Shown here one piece after another: positions 1 through 5,742 of a stretch of DNA of 8,212 nt. A model generated the notes under the pieces. That model saw nothing but the letters and a program-made list of their open reading frames with translations, had not been told where the DNA came from and searched no databases. The DNA comes from Cyanobacteria bacterium UBA4641. GTDB taxonomy: Bacteria; Cyanobacteriota; Vampirovibrionia; Gastranaerophilales; Gastranaerophilaceae. The stretch's first letter is position 1; every line of letters begins with the position of its first letter. The stretch spans positions 33,138 through 41,349 of the forward strand of contig DHMN01000076.1 of the NCBI GenBank assembly GCA_002405805.1, given 5' to 3'. The position numbers and the translations under genes were made by a program.

Positions 1-44
1 TCTGTTCCTACTCGGTATTTCAGGGTCTCAAATTAAGCACATAG

Positions 45-119
45 GTCAATAATCCGACAAAAGTATATTTGTCGGCATAGTAAAGCCGACAAATTTATAT
101 ACCATTACGAAGAGTAATG
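45..119. repeat. Left intergenic palindromic repeat cluster
   Basis: Three nested palindromes fill this stretch. CCGACAAA (54-61) pairs with TTTGTCGG (68-75), and TTTGTCGGC (68-76) pairs alternatively with GCCGACAAA (85-93), so the two hairpins exclude each other. A third, CATTAC (103-108)/GTAATG (114-119), follows. Three pieces recur in the right-hand intergenic region: the 16-mer at 45-60 matches 7882-7897 at 15 of 16 positions, TTTGTCGGCATAG at 68-80 is identical to 7789-7801, and 103-113 matches 7838-7848 at 10 of 11. This is seen directly. That it is a dispersed genomic repeat rather than a regulatory leader of the gene at 198 is inference. No gene is visible in 1-197. Confidence 0.7.
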
Positions 120-185
120 CTTAATAATTAAAACAACATCTAAAATTTACACTATATATATGACAAATTATTAGGACTTATTTTC

Positions 186-191
186 TATAAT
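186..191 (+). promoter_or_regulatory. -10 box giving a probable leaderless start
   Basis: A perfect TATAAT lies at 186-191, 6 nt upstream of the ATG at 198. Transcription starting about 7 nt after the -10 box would begin at or next to the A of the start codon, so the mRNA would be leaderless. No good -35 is seen: ATGACA at 160-165 is 20 nt away, longer than the usual 16-18. No purine-rich Shine-Dalgarno sequence precedes the ATG, which fits leaderless translation. Confidence 0.6.
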
Positions 192-197
192 AATAAA

Positions 198-878
198 ATG
201 GACGAACAGGTTGTGGATAAAAAATATACAGATTTTATCGAAGGATTAATTGTGCAAATTTCTCCTTTATTGCCACCTGACGTGAACGAATTACAAAAAA
301 GTTACCTGATTACAAATATCCGCAAATCTGCAACACTTATGGCTGAATCAATTCTTGATAACGAAGAATTTAAACAAATAGATTTTGATAAACAGTGTTT
401 TTATATTCAAGTCCTTGCCGAATGGTCATTCCACAAAGAAATTGACCTGTTCCGTTCAGGTATTCCTGCCAGATATTGGAAAGGTGTAATGCAAAAAATT
501 TGGTACACAATGTGGGAAGTTATGTTTGCCTGTGTCAAAAATGATGCACCTGAATCTGTTGTATTATCACTTGTTGAGCGATTTGTAAACCGCACATATA
601 AAGATGCGGTTGAAGAACTGAAAGAACAATCTGTCATTGATGAAGAAACCGAAGAAAAAGCCAAAGAACAATCAAATATTGCGATTATGGCAGAAGAATA
701 CCGTATAGAAAGAAAGGTTTCTCAAAAAGTTCAAGGTGTTATTAAACGCTTTTTATTGGCAATAATACTTGGCGCTATTGTGGCATTTGCGATTATAAAG
801 TTCAAAATGATTGGACTTGTGGTGATTTTGACAATTTTGTTGGTCTACAACATCATGCCGGTCAAAAAGGATGAGTAA
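198..878 (+). CDS. Unknown protein with C-terminal membrane anchor
   Basis: I do not recognise a family in this 226-residue protein. Residues 1-135 look like a mostly helical soluble domain with an aromatic-rich stretch (Tyr93-Trp94, Trp102, Trp106). Residues about 136-175 are strongly charged, Glu/Lys-rich and possibly coiled coil. Two hydrophobic helices follow (about 185-201 and 204-221), with a short Lys/Asp/Glu tail. There is no signal peptide, so this is probably a cytoplasmic domain tethered to the inner membrane by a C-terminal hairpin. The start is well determined: the frame is closed by TAA at 141-143, no other ATG/GTG/TTG lies between, and the next Met is residue 48. There is no Shine-Dalgarno, but a TATAAT sits 6 nt upstream. 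The gene converges on the minus-strand cysteine-cluster gene with 2 nt between stop codons, leaving no room for a separate terminator. Codon use looks like that of its neighbours and it is likely a real gene. Function is unknown. Confidence 0.85.
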   Translation: MDEQVVDKKYTDFIEGLIVQISPLLPPDVNELQKSYLITNIRKSATLMAESILDNEEFKQIDFDKQCFYIQVLAEWSFHKEIDLFRSGIPARYWKGVMQKIWYTMWEVMFACVKNDAPESVVLSLVERFVNRTYKDAVEELKEQSVIDEETEEKAKEQSNIAIMAEEYRIERKVSQKVQGVIKRFLLAIILGAIVAFAIIKFKMIGLVVILTILLVYNIMPVKKDE

Positions 879-880
879 CC

Positions 881-1450
881 TTACTTTTTACTGCCGAGCC
901 AATCAAGCATTGGTCGAATTTCGCCACACTCAAGATTATAAGTATTTGCAAGTTCACTATTTAAAATTCTATCTATTCTCAAATTAATTTTGGGAACATT
1001 TTGAACATTCAAAGTTCGCTCTTTTTCATTATAAAATTCTGAGTAATTCAAACCGTTATGTACGCATCCCGGAAGTCTTACATACCCTTTAACATCGTCA
1101 TAATAACAAAGTCCAAAGGTTCGGCAAATAATTCCGCGATAATCATACACACTACATTCATCATTAATCAAAAACGGACATTGGTGTTCAAAACGCTTTT
1201 CGCCTTTGTATTCTTCTTTATCTTTCAACAAATTTCTAATATTTTGTTGAACAATAATTTTGCGATTGGCAGTCAGGTTTATATAACCTTGGGTCAAATA
1301 TGCAAATTCTATCTGCGAAAAAGGATAATCGCCCTGTTTGCAGCATATTGAGCAACCTTTTTTACATTTGATATAACGTTTTTGGTCTTCAAATATACTT
1401 TTGACTATTTCGTCAAAATCTTTTAGAAATTTTTCGTATCGTTTTAACAT
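881..1450 (-). CDS. YkgJ-family cysteine cluster protein
   Basis: This 189-residue protein belongs to the YkgJ/zinc- or iron-chelate-binding cysteine cluster family (PF03692-like). The N-terminal cluster is Cys29-x3-Cys33-x2-Cys36-Cys37. The second part has the family's Cys91-Pro-Phe-Leu, Cys99, then a Tyr-Asp-Tyr-Arg-Gly stretch, Cys109-Arg and Cys115; Cys129 and Cys175 may also take part. It is soluble and cytoplasmic, with no signal peptide or membrane segment. Members are thought to bind a metal or Fe-S cofactor, but their biochemical role is poorly known, so no substrate is proposed. Its ATG overlaps the stop codon of the upstream glycosyltransferase by one base (TAATG), and AAAGG lies 6 nt before the ATG, inside the upstream gene. 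The two should therefore be co-transcribed and translationally coupled. Whether the protein acts on the same envelope pathway or is a passenger cannot be told from sequence. Confidence 0.85.
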   Translation of the reverse strand: MLKRYEKFLKDFDEIVKSIFEDQKRYIKCKKGCSICCKQGDYPFSQIEFAYLTQGYINLTANRKIIVQQNIRNLLKDKEEYKGEKRFEHQCPFLINDECSVYDYRGIICRTFGLCYYDDVKGYVRLPGCVHNGLNYSEFYNEKERTLNVQNVPKINLRIDRILNSELANTYNLECGEIRPMLDWLGSKK

Positions 1451-3165
1451 TATTTGCCTTTAATCATAGTATAACGTCTGCCTGATTTCAATATTTCGTA
1501 ATTAATTTTACCTTCAATTTCAGGCATTTGTTTATTTTTGATAATTACAACAAATCTGTCTTTTGCCAAATCTTCTTTTACACTTTCCGGAGTTAAATTT
1601 TCATGAGAATTATAATCAACTTTTTCATCATTGTAATAAAGAAGTGAATATTTTCTATCTAATCCGAATGAAGAAATTTTATAATCATAATCTTTAGCAT
1701 ATTTTGCAAAAGTTACCAAATCTTCTTGACCAAATTTGTAGTCAACTTCATAAAATTCTTCAGTTGCAAATGCTGAAATCACAGTCATAAACAATACATA
1801 GAATACAAATACACCAATGTATTTTTTGTATTTTACAAACAACAATGTACCAACACCAAACACAATCAAACAAATCAAACTAAACCATCTGATTTCTGCA
1901 ATATCATAATTCAATTGTGCAGGAAGATATAATGGGGTGAACATAGCAGCAACACCTGCAATTATGCAAATCCAGCCAAAAATTTGTACTGAAAGATTAA
2001 TAGGTTTTTCGTGTTTTTTTCTGTCAACATAATCCATCCACATCAAACCTGTGACAATTGCAAGCGGATAATAAATCGGTAAAATGTATGTCGCAAGTTT
2101 TGTTGATGATGATGTAAAAAACAACATTATCCAAAAAGCTGTAACCCAGCAAAGAGCCAACGCTTTATGTACATTATCAAAAGAATTAAAATTAAAATGT
2201 GCAATCTTTGAGACATAATCAAGTTTTTTCCAATTTTTGATTTTGTCTATAAATACGGCAATCATTGAAAATACCCAAGGAATAAATCCCCACAACACAA
2301 CCAAGAAGTAATAATAGAAAGGTTGTTTTCTGCCAATTTCATTATTTGCAGTATTTAAAAATCTATGTAAGTGATGTTTGATAATATATTCGTTAAAGAA
2401 TAATGGGTCATATTTTTTGAACATTATAATATGCCAAGGCAACACTATTAATAGGAACAATATTACCCCTGGTAGAATATAAATCGGTTTAAAAATTTCT
2501 TTGAACTTCTTTGCCATAATTGATGTGAAAAATACAGTACCAAAAGGTATTGCAATCCCCGGAATACCCTTAGCCATCACAGCAAGACCTGTGAAAGCAT
2601 AAAAAGCCCACCAATAGAATTTTTTATGATTTTCTTGACAAAAATAAACTTGGAAATAGCAAACTAAAGCCAATCCGACATAAAATGTCAAAACAATATC
2701 AAGAATTGCATATCTTGCAAGCATTACAAATTCCAAAGAAGTTGCAAGAATCAAAGATGTAAATACGCCAAACCTTCTATTTATGCGTTTTCTGCAAGTA
2801 AAATAAACAACAAACGAGAATATAAAACCTAACAATGCGACAGGGAATCTCGCCGTCCACTCATCTATTTTTCCCCACAGAGCAAAAGACAAACACTCTT
2901 GCCAAAAATATAAAGGAGGTTTTTCAAAGAAATATTGACCGTTTAGATACAAAGTCATAAAATCTTTTGAATTAAACATATCTCTTGCCATTGCTACATA
3001 TCGTGTTTCATCGACATCCATTAATGAATACGAACCGATGTCGTGGAAAAATATAAAATAAAAAAGCACCGCTAAACCTAATACGGTAAAAATTTCTGCA
3101 TGTTTATTGCAAAATGAATATATTTTATTCCATAACGACAAAAAATTATCTTTAAAATTTTCCAT
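1450..3165 (-). CDS. ArnT/PMT-type membrane glycosyltransferase
   Basis: This 571-residue integral membrane protein is a dolichyl/undecaprenyl-phosphate-sugar glycosyltransferase of the GT-C fold (GT39/GT83, ArnT-like). After a first membrane helix (about 25-41) comes the family motif Asp50-Val-Asp52-Glu53-x-Arg55-Tyr56 in the first periplasmic loop, where acidic residues are catalytic in relatives. It is followed by Glu81-Lys-Pro-Pro-Leu-Tyr86, Arg151...Asp156 and Ala198-Lys-Gly200. About a dozen hydrophobic helices run to about residue 475, and the last ~95 residues form a soluble, probably periplasmic domain. Length is close to ArnT (about 550). Such enzymes move a sugar from a polyprenyl-phosphate donor to lipid A or another surface acceptor; the sugar and acceptor cannot be read here, so the symbol arnT is not assigned. 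GAGGG lies 6 nt before the ATG. It is the first gene of an operon with the overlapping cysteine-cluster gene. Confidence 0.9.
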   Translation of the reverse strand: MENFKDNFLSLWNKIYSFCNKHAEIFTVLGLAVLFYFIFFHDIGSYSLMDVDETRYVAMARDMFNSKDFMTLYLNGQYFFEKPPLYFWQECLSFALWGKIDEWTARFPVALLGFIFSFVVYFTCRKRINRRFGVFTSLILATSLEFVMLARYAILDIVLTFYVGLALVCYFQVYFCQENHKKFYWWAFYAFTGLAVMAKGIPGIAIPFGTVFFTSIMAKKFKEIFKPIYILPGVILFLLIVLPWHIIMFKKYDPLFFNEYIIKHHLHRFLNTANNEIGRKQPFYYYFLVVLWGFIPWVFSMIAVFIDKIKNWKKLDYVSKIAHFNFNSFDNVHKALALCWVTAFWIMLFFTSSSTKLATYILPIYYPLAIVTGLMWMDYVDRKKHEKPINLSVQIFGWICIIAGVAAMFTPLYLPAQLNYDIAEIRWFSLICLIVFGVGTLLFVKYKKYIGVFVFYVLFMTVISAFATEEFYEVDYKFGQEDLVTFAKYAKDYDYKISSFGLDRKYSLLYYNDEKVDYNSHENLTPESVKEDLAKDRFVVIIKNKQMPEIEGKINYEILKSGRRYTMIKGK

Positions 3166-3201
3166 ACAAATCCCTCTACATTGCTACTCTGTGATAATTA
3201 T

Positions 3202-3207
3202 ATTATA
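3202..3207 (-). promoter_or_regulatory. Putative -10 of the glycosyltransferase operon
   Basis: The minus strand reads TATAAT at 3207-3202, 36 nt before the glycosyltransferase ATG. This would give a leader of about 30 nt containing the GAGGG ribosome binding site. The expected -35 position (around 3225-3230, minus strand CACAAT) matches the consensus poorly, so this is a candidate only. Confidence 0.4.
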
Positions 3208-3247
3208 AACATGGGATTATTAGTATTGTGTTAGTTTTTGGTAAAAA

Positions 3248-3290
3248 TAGAGGTCAGGAAGGCGAGATGGCTAGAGGTCAGGGTGGCATT
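3248..3290. repeat. Purine-rich tandem/dispersed repeat, copy 1
   Basis: The 11-mer TAGAGGTCAGG occurs at 3248-3258 and again at 3272-3282, a 24-nt period, with G-rich filler including AGGAAGGC (3256-3263). Closely related sequence occurs at 7651-7677, again with AGGAAGGC followed by GGAGGTCAGG. The G+A-rich composition stands out from the surrounding AT-rich DNA. It lies in the 156-nt gap between the promoter of the glycosyltransferase operon and the 3' end of the acyltransferase gene. There is no coding potential and the function is unknown. A mobile or slipped-strand intergenic repeat is the simplest reading. Confidence 0.6.
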
Positions 3291-3321
3291 AAAAACTTAT
3301 GTTTCTTACATTATATAATCA

Positions 3322-4428
3322 TTATTTTTTATTCAACTGTTTAACTAACCTATTAATAGGTTTTTCAAAACAGTAATAAACTATCACACAAAATATTAAA
3401 GTTATTAAAGTTTCAAATAACAGACATTCCCACATGTGAGTTAATACAAAATTTTTATTCGTTCTAAAAATTGTTAATTTGAAAAAATAAAGCACTAAAG
3501 GATGCATTATATAAATACTATAAGCATATTTTCCATAATCTCCAAATTTTTTATTATTTAAAAATTTTGAAACAATACCTTTTCTTAGTAAAAATAAATA
3601 AAATAATATAACAAACCATACAACATAAACTAAAGCATTTTTACCAGGATAATTTGAACTAAATAACATAAAATAAATATAAAAAATAATGAGTGAAATC
3701 TCTACAACTGAATAAGTTATACTATACTTATTATTATCTTGTTGTTGTAAAAATCCTGATTTATAAACCATAGCAACAAAATATCCCAACCCTAAACCAC
3801 CTAAACCGCGCAAAACACCCATATTAATAAAATAATAAACATTAGCAGAAATTCCTATTAATTTAAATCCGCTACAATGTAAATTTATACTGTAACTTAT
3901 AATTATCAATAACCAAACAATAAGGTTAAACCATTTTTTATCTAATAATTTATAAAGATAAAAATAAAATATAGAGCACCAAAAAAGCACTGACACAAAC
4001 CATAATGCACCATTTACAACTCCACCTGATGTTGTACCCTTAGTAAAACCTATAGCTTGTAATAAAAATATAGTTAAAATATTTCCATCAAATGAAAAAA
4101 TCCAACCTTTAATAAAGATGCTAAAAATAGCAGATAATATAATAAAAACTAAAACAATTGGAGCTAATCGTAAATATCTTGATTTTATAAAAGTAAAAGT
4201 ATCTTTATTTTTATCAATATTACTAAACATAAAAAATCCGGCAATTATAAAAAAATATTCAACAGCATTTGACCACGCAAAATGTGATTTTATCAAACAA
4301 CGAAACTCATTTAACCCAACCCAATTACATGCTATGTGATGTATTACCACTTGAATCGCAAATATAAATCGTAAAAAATCAACATTATAAAATCTTATTT
4401 TCTCAGATTTTAATAATTTATCAACCAT
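3322..4428 (-). CDS. OafA/YrhL-type membrane acyltransferase
   Basis: This 368-residue integral membrane protein is of the acyltransferase-3 family (PF01757-like), which O-acylates sugars of LPS O-antigen, capsule, exopolysaccharide or peptidoglycan. The N-terminal helix carries the family pattern Asp17-Phe-Leu-Arg20 ... His30-His31; the His is the essential residue in relatives. The Phe-x3-Arg84-x2-Arg87-Leu-x-Pro pattern (residues 80-90) ends the first cytoplasmic loop, and the family's late His-Pro follows a Tyr-Ser-Ile-Tyr helix near residue 310. About ten membrane helices fill the rest. The length is normal for a stand-alone member without a SGNH domain. GAGG lies 4 nt before the ATG, a rather tight spacing. 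Parts of the gene are only 13-17% GC (lines I counted), lower than most of the lpt operon, so transfer is possible. The gene is divergent from an XRE regulator that may control it. Substrate is unknown. Confidence 0.88.
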   Translation of the reverse strand: MVDKLLKSEKIRFYNVDFLRFIFAIQVVIHHIACNWVGLNEFRCLIKSHFAWSNAVEYFFIIAGFFMFSNIDKNKDTFTFIKSRYLRLAPIVLVFIILSAIFSIFIKGWIFSFDGNILTIFLLQAIGFTKGTTSGGVVNGALWFVSVLFWCSIFYFYLYKLLDKKWFNLIVWLLIIISYSINLHCSGFKLIGISANVYYFINMGVLRGLGGLGLGYFVAMVYKSGFLQQQDNNKYSITYSVVEISLIIFYIYFMLFSSNYPGKNALVYVVWFVILFYLFLLRKGIVSKFLNNKKFGDYGKYAYSIYIMHPLVLYFFKLTIFRTNKNFVLTHMWECLLFETLITLIFCVIVYYCFEKPINRLVKQLNKK

Positions 4429-4447
4429 AAAACCTCATACAATAGTG

Positions 4448-4467
4448 CTTATTTTAGCAAAAATAAG
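4448..4467 (-). other. Leader hairpin before acyltransferase
   Basis: Perfect 8-bp arms (4448-4455 and 4460-4467) enclose a 4-nt loop. If transcription starts from the TTGACA promoter upstream, the hairpin lies in the 5' leader, ending 19 nt before the ATG, and could affect mRNA stability or translation. It could also be a DNA operator. The pairs are mostly A-T, so its stability is low. Confidence 0.4.
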
Positions 4468-4488
4468 TATTCTTAATTCCATTAATAA

Positions 4489-4516
4489 GATATATTAATA
4501 CCTATTTTATTGTCAA
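4489..4516 (-). promoter_or_regulatory. Putative promoter of the acyltransferase gene
   Basis: The minus strand has a perfect TTGACA (-35) at 4516-4511, a 16-nt spacer and TATATC (-10, 4 of 6 consensus) at 4494-4489. Transcription would start near 4482, giving a leader of about 53 nt with the hairpin at 4448-4467 and the GAGG ribosome binding site. The -35 lies between candidate regulator half-sites. Confidence 0.5.
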
Positions 4517-4533
4517 CTGGTATTTGAAATACC
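4497..4533. promoter_or_regulatory. Candidate XRE operator with three half-sites
   Basis: GGTATTTGAAATACC at 4519-4533 is a perfect 15-bp palindrome (7-bp arms, 1-bp centre). A further AATACC half-site lies at 4497-4502, exactly 31 bp (about three helical turns) before the AATACC at 4528-4533; the shared octamer AATACCTA extends this match. The -35 box of the divergent acyltransferase promoter (4511-4516) sits between the half-sites, and the palindrome ends 23 bp before the -10 box of the XRE gene. Binding by the neighbouring XRE protein, with autoregulation and control of the acyltransferase, is inference from position and symmetry. Confidence 0.5.
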
Positions 4534-4556
4534 TACAATAAAAAGTAACATATTAA

Positions 4557-4562
4557 TATAAT
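4557..4562 (+). promoter_or_regulatory. -10 box giving a probable leaderless xre start
   Basis: A perfect TATAAT at 4557-4562 ends 6 nt before the ATG at 4569, the same geometry as for the gene at 198. An in-frame TAA at 4554-4556 excludes an earlier start, and no Shine-Dalgarno is present. The -35 region (TACAAT at 4534-4539, 17-nt spacer) is poor and abuts the palindrome, so activation or repression from that site is possible. Confidence 0.6.
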
Positions 4563-4568
4563 AAAATT

Positions 4569-4886
4569 ATGACAAAATTGCAGAAAAAATTTGGAGCAAA
4601 AGTTAAAGAATTACGCAAAAAACATGGATATACTCAGGAACAACTTGCGGAATTATTAAATATTGGTATTCGTTCACTTGGAAAAATTGAAACAGGAAAC
4701 AGCTTTCCTTCTACCGAAAACCTTGAAAAAATAATGGAAGTATTTAATATTATGCCAAGTGAAATGTTTAATTTTGAGCACTTACAACCAAAAGAAGATT
4801 TGAAAAAATTAACGTTAGAAATAATAGATTCTAATCCTGATAAAATTAAAGAAATTTATAAATTAGTAAAAGCAATTACAGAATAA
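4569..4886 (+). CDS. Small XRE-family HTH transcriptional regulator
   Basis: This 105-residue protein has an N-terminal Cro/C1-type helix-turn-helix (residues about 6-62, HTH_3). The pattern is clear: Tyr21-Thr-Gln-Glu-Gln-Leu-Ala for helix 2, Ser36-Leu-Gly-Lys-Ile-Glu-x-Gly43 for helix 3 and its exit, then Pro48-Ser-Thr-Glu-Asn-Leu. The last ~35 residues are charged and helical and probably mediate dimerisation; there is no peptidase or sensor domain. Single-domain members usually bind a palindromic operator as dimers and often regulate themselves and a neighbour. Here a perfect palindrome lies 36-50 nt upstream, in the shared control region with the divergent acyltransferase, which is the likeliest target (inference). 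The start is fixed by the in-frame TAA 13 nt upstream and by the HTH needing the first residues. There is no Shine-Dalgarno and the mRNA is probably leaderless. An orphan antitoxin role is less likely, since no toxin gene is adjacent. Confidence 0.9.
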   Translation: MTKLQKKFGAKVKELRKKHGYTQEQLAELLNIGIRSLGKIETGNSFPSTENLEKIMEVFNIMPSEMFNFEHLQPKEDLKKLTLEIIDSNPDKIKEIYKLVKAITE

Positions 4887-4898
4887 TATATCTGTAAT
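4875..4898. terminator. Possible bidirectional terminator hairpin
   Basis: ATTACAGA (4875-4882) pairs perfectly with TCTGTAAT (4891-4898) around an 8-nt loop. It overlaps the last codons of the XRE gene and lies between this gene and the convergent phosphodiester glycosidase gene. On the minus strand a T-rich stretch (TTGCTTTT) follows the stem, but the plus-strand tail is less T-rich. The stem is AT-rich, so it would be a weak terminator. Confidence 0.4.
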
Positions 4899-4931
4899 CA
4901 TTTCAATTATTACCTTATTCCTCTAATAACC

Positions 4932-5741
4932 CTAATACACAAGCATAAACGACTTCAACATTCTGCCTGCGCCATCGCCTTTGGTTGATACTACTTCAAT
5001 CTGATTTTTATAATTCATAGAAGTTGAACTACCGCCATCAAAAGCCATTGCTCTATCAAGTTTTAAATCATTACACAACTTTTGAACTTCGTATAAATCC
5101 ATCGGATTATCGTCTGTAATAATCAAAATATGACATTCATCATTGCCCTTTAAGCCGATAATTGTTCTTGAAGTTTTGTGCAAAACGGACGCTGATTCTC
5201 TGATAACTTGACCTTCTGCATTTCTTACAATAAAACCTTCATCTTCCATTTTTAATTCAGGCAAAATCAAAGGTCCGCCTTGAGCAGATGTAATAACATT
5301 ACAGCCGAAAGGTACTTCTGATTTATGAGAAACTATTGAATATTCAAATTTGTTACCGCATTGCATAACCCTAAATTCTGAACGATTCAAAACTTTTGAC
5401 ATATTTCTTCTGAAAAACGGATTTGCCAACAATGCTTGATTAAACATTGGGTCAGCCGCAGTAAGTCTGTCTGTCACAATGTAAGAAATAGTTTTTCCGT
5501 TTTTAGGGTCAAAAAATCCTGCATTGACAGTCAATGTAGCTTTACTTTTTTGGTGAGCTTCTCTATTAGTAATCAAATCTTCTGATGCAATAAATTTGAT
5601 TTTCTTTTTTATTTTTTCACCTTTCAATACAATATGATAAATACCGTTATCTTTGTCTATGTTTATATCGCCGGCAGCTTTTGCAGGTAGACAAAAAGTT
5701 GAAAAAATAACCATTAATAAAAATAATTTTAAAATTTTCAT
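4932..5741 (-). CDS. Secreted phosphodiester glycosidase (NAGPA-like)
   Basis: This 269-residue protein is of the phosphodiester glycosidase family (PF09992, NAGPA/YigE-like), with an N-terminal signal peptide (Lys2...Lys5, hydrophobic core 6-18, Ala20-Lys-Ala22 with likely cleavage near 22-23), so it acts in the periplasm or outside. Family motifs are in order: Asn73-Ala-Gly-Phe-Phe77, Ala153-Gln-Gly-Gly-Pro157, Ser191-Arg-Thr193 and Phe234-Asp-Gly-Gly-Ser-Ser-Thr240. Relatives cleave a sugar-phosphodiester bond, as in uncovering mannose-6-phosphate, or act on teichoic-type polymers. The bacterial substrate here is unknown. It is the third gene of the lpt operon, 1 nt after the permease stop codon (TAATATG), with AAAGGA 8 nt upstream of the ATG. 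The context suggests a role in maturing LPS or another phosphate-linked surface glycan, which is inference. The stop is TAG. Confidence 0.88.
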   Translation of the reverse strand: MKILKLFLLMVIFSTFCLPAKAAGDINIDKDNGIYHIVLKGEKIKKKIKFIASEDLITNREAHQKSKATLTVNAGFFDPKNGKTISYIVTDRLTAADPMFNQALLANPFFRRNMSKVLNRSEFRVMQCGNKFEYSIVSHKSEVPFGCNVITSAQGGPLILPELKMEDEGFIVRNAEGQVIRESASVLHKTSRTIIGLKGNDECHILIITDDNPMDLYEVQKLCNDLKLDRAMAFDGGSSTSMNYKNQIEVVSTKGDGAGRMLKSFMLVY

Positions 5742-5742
5742 A

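Noticed and set aside
407..664. 85-codon minus-strand frame
   Set aside because: It is antisense to the gene at 198-878; the Ser/Thr-rich translation is typical of a shadow frame.
1058..1351. 97-codon plus-strand frame
   Set aside because: It is antisense to the cysteine-cluster gene and has no supporting start signal or motif.
4118..4339. 73-codon plus-strand frame
   Set aside because: It is antisense to the acyltransferase, within its membrane helix and conserved Arg-loop region; no independent signal is seen.
4569..4886. XRE protein as the antitoxin of a toxin-antitoxin pair
   Set aside because: No small toxin-like gene lies next to it in the same direction; the neighbours are a membrane acyltransferase and the lpt operon.
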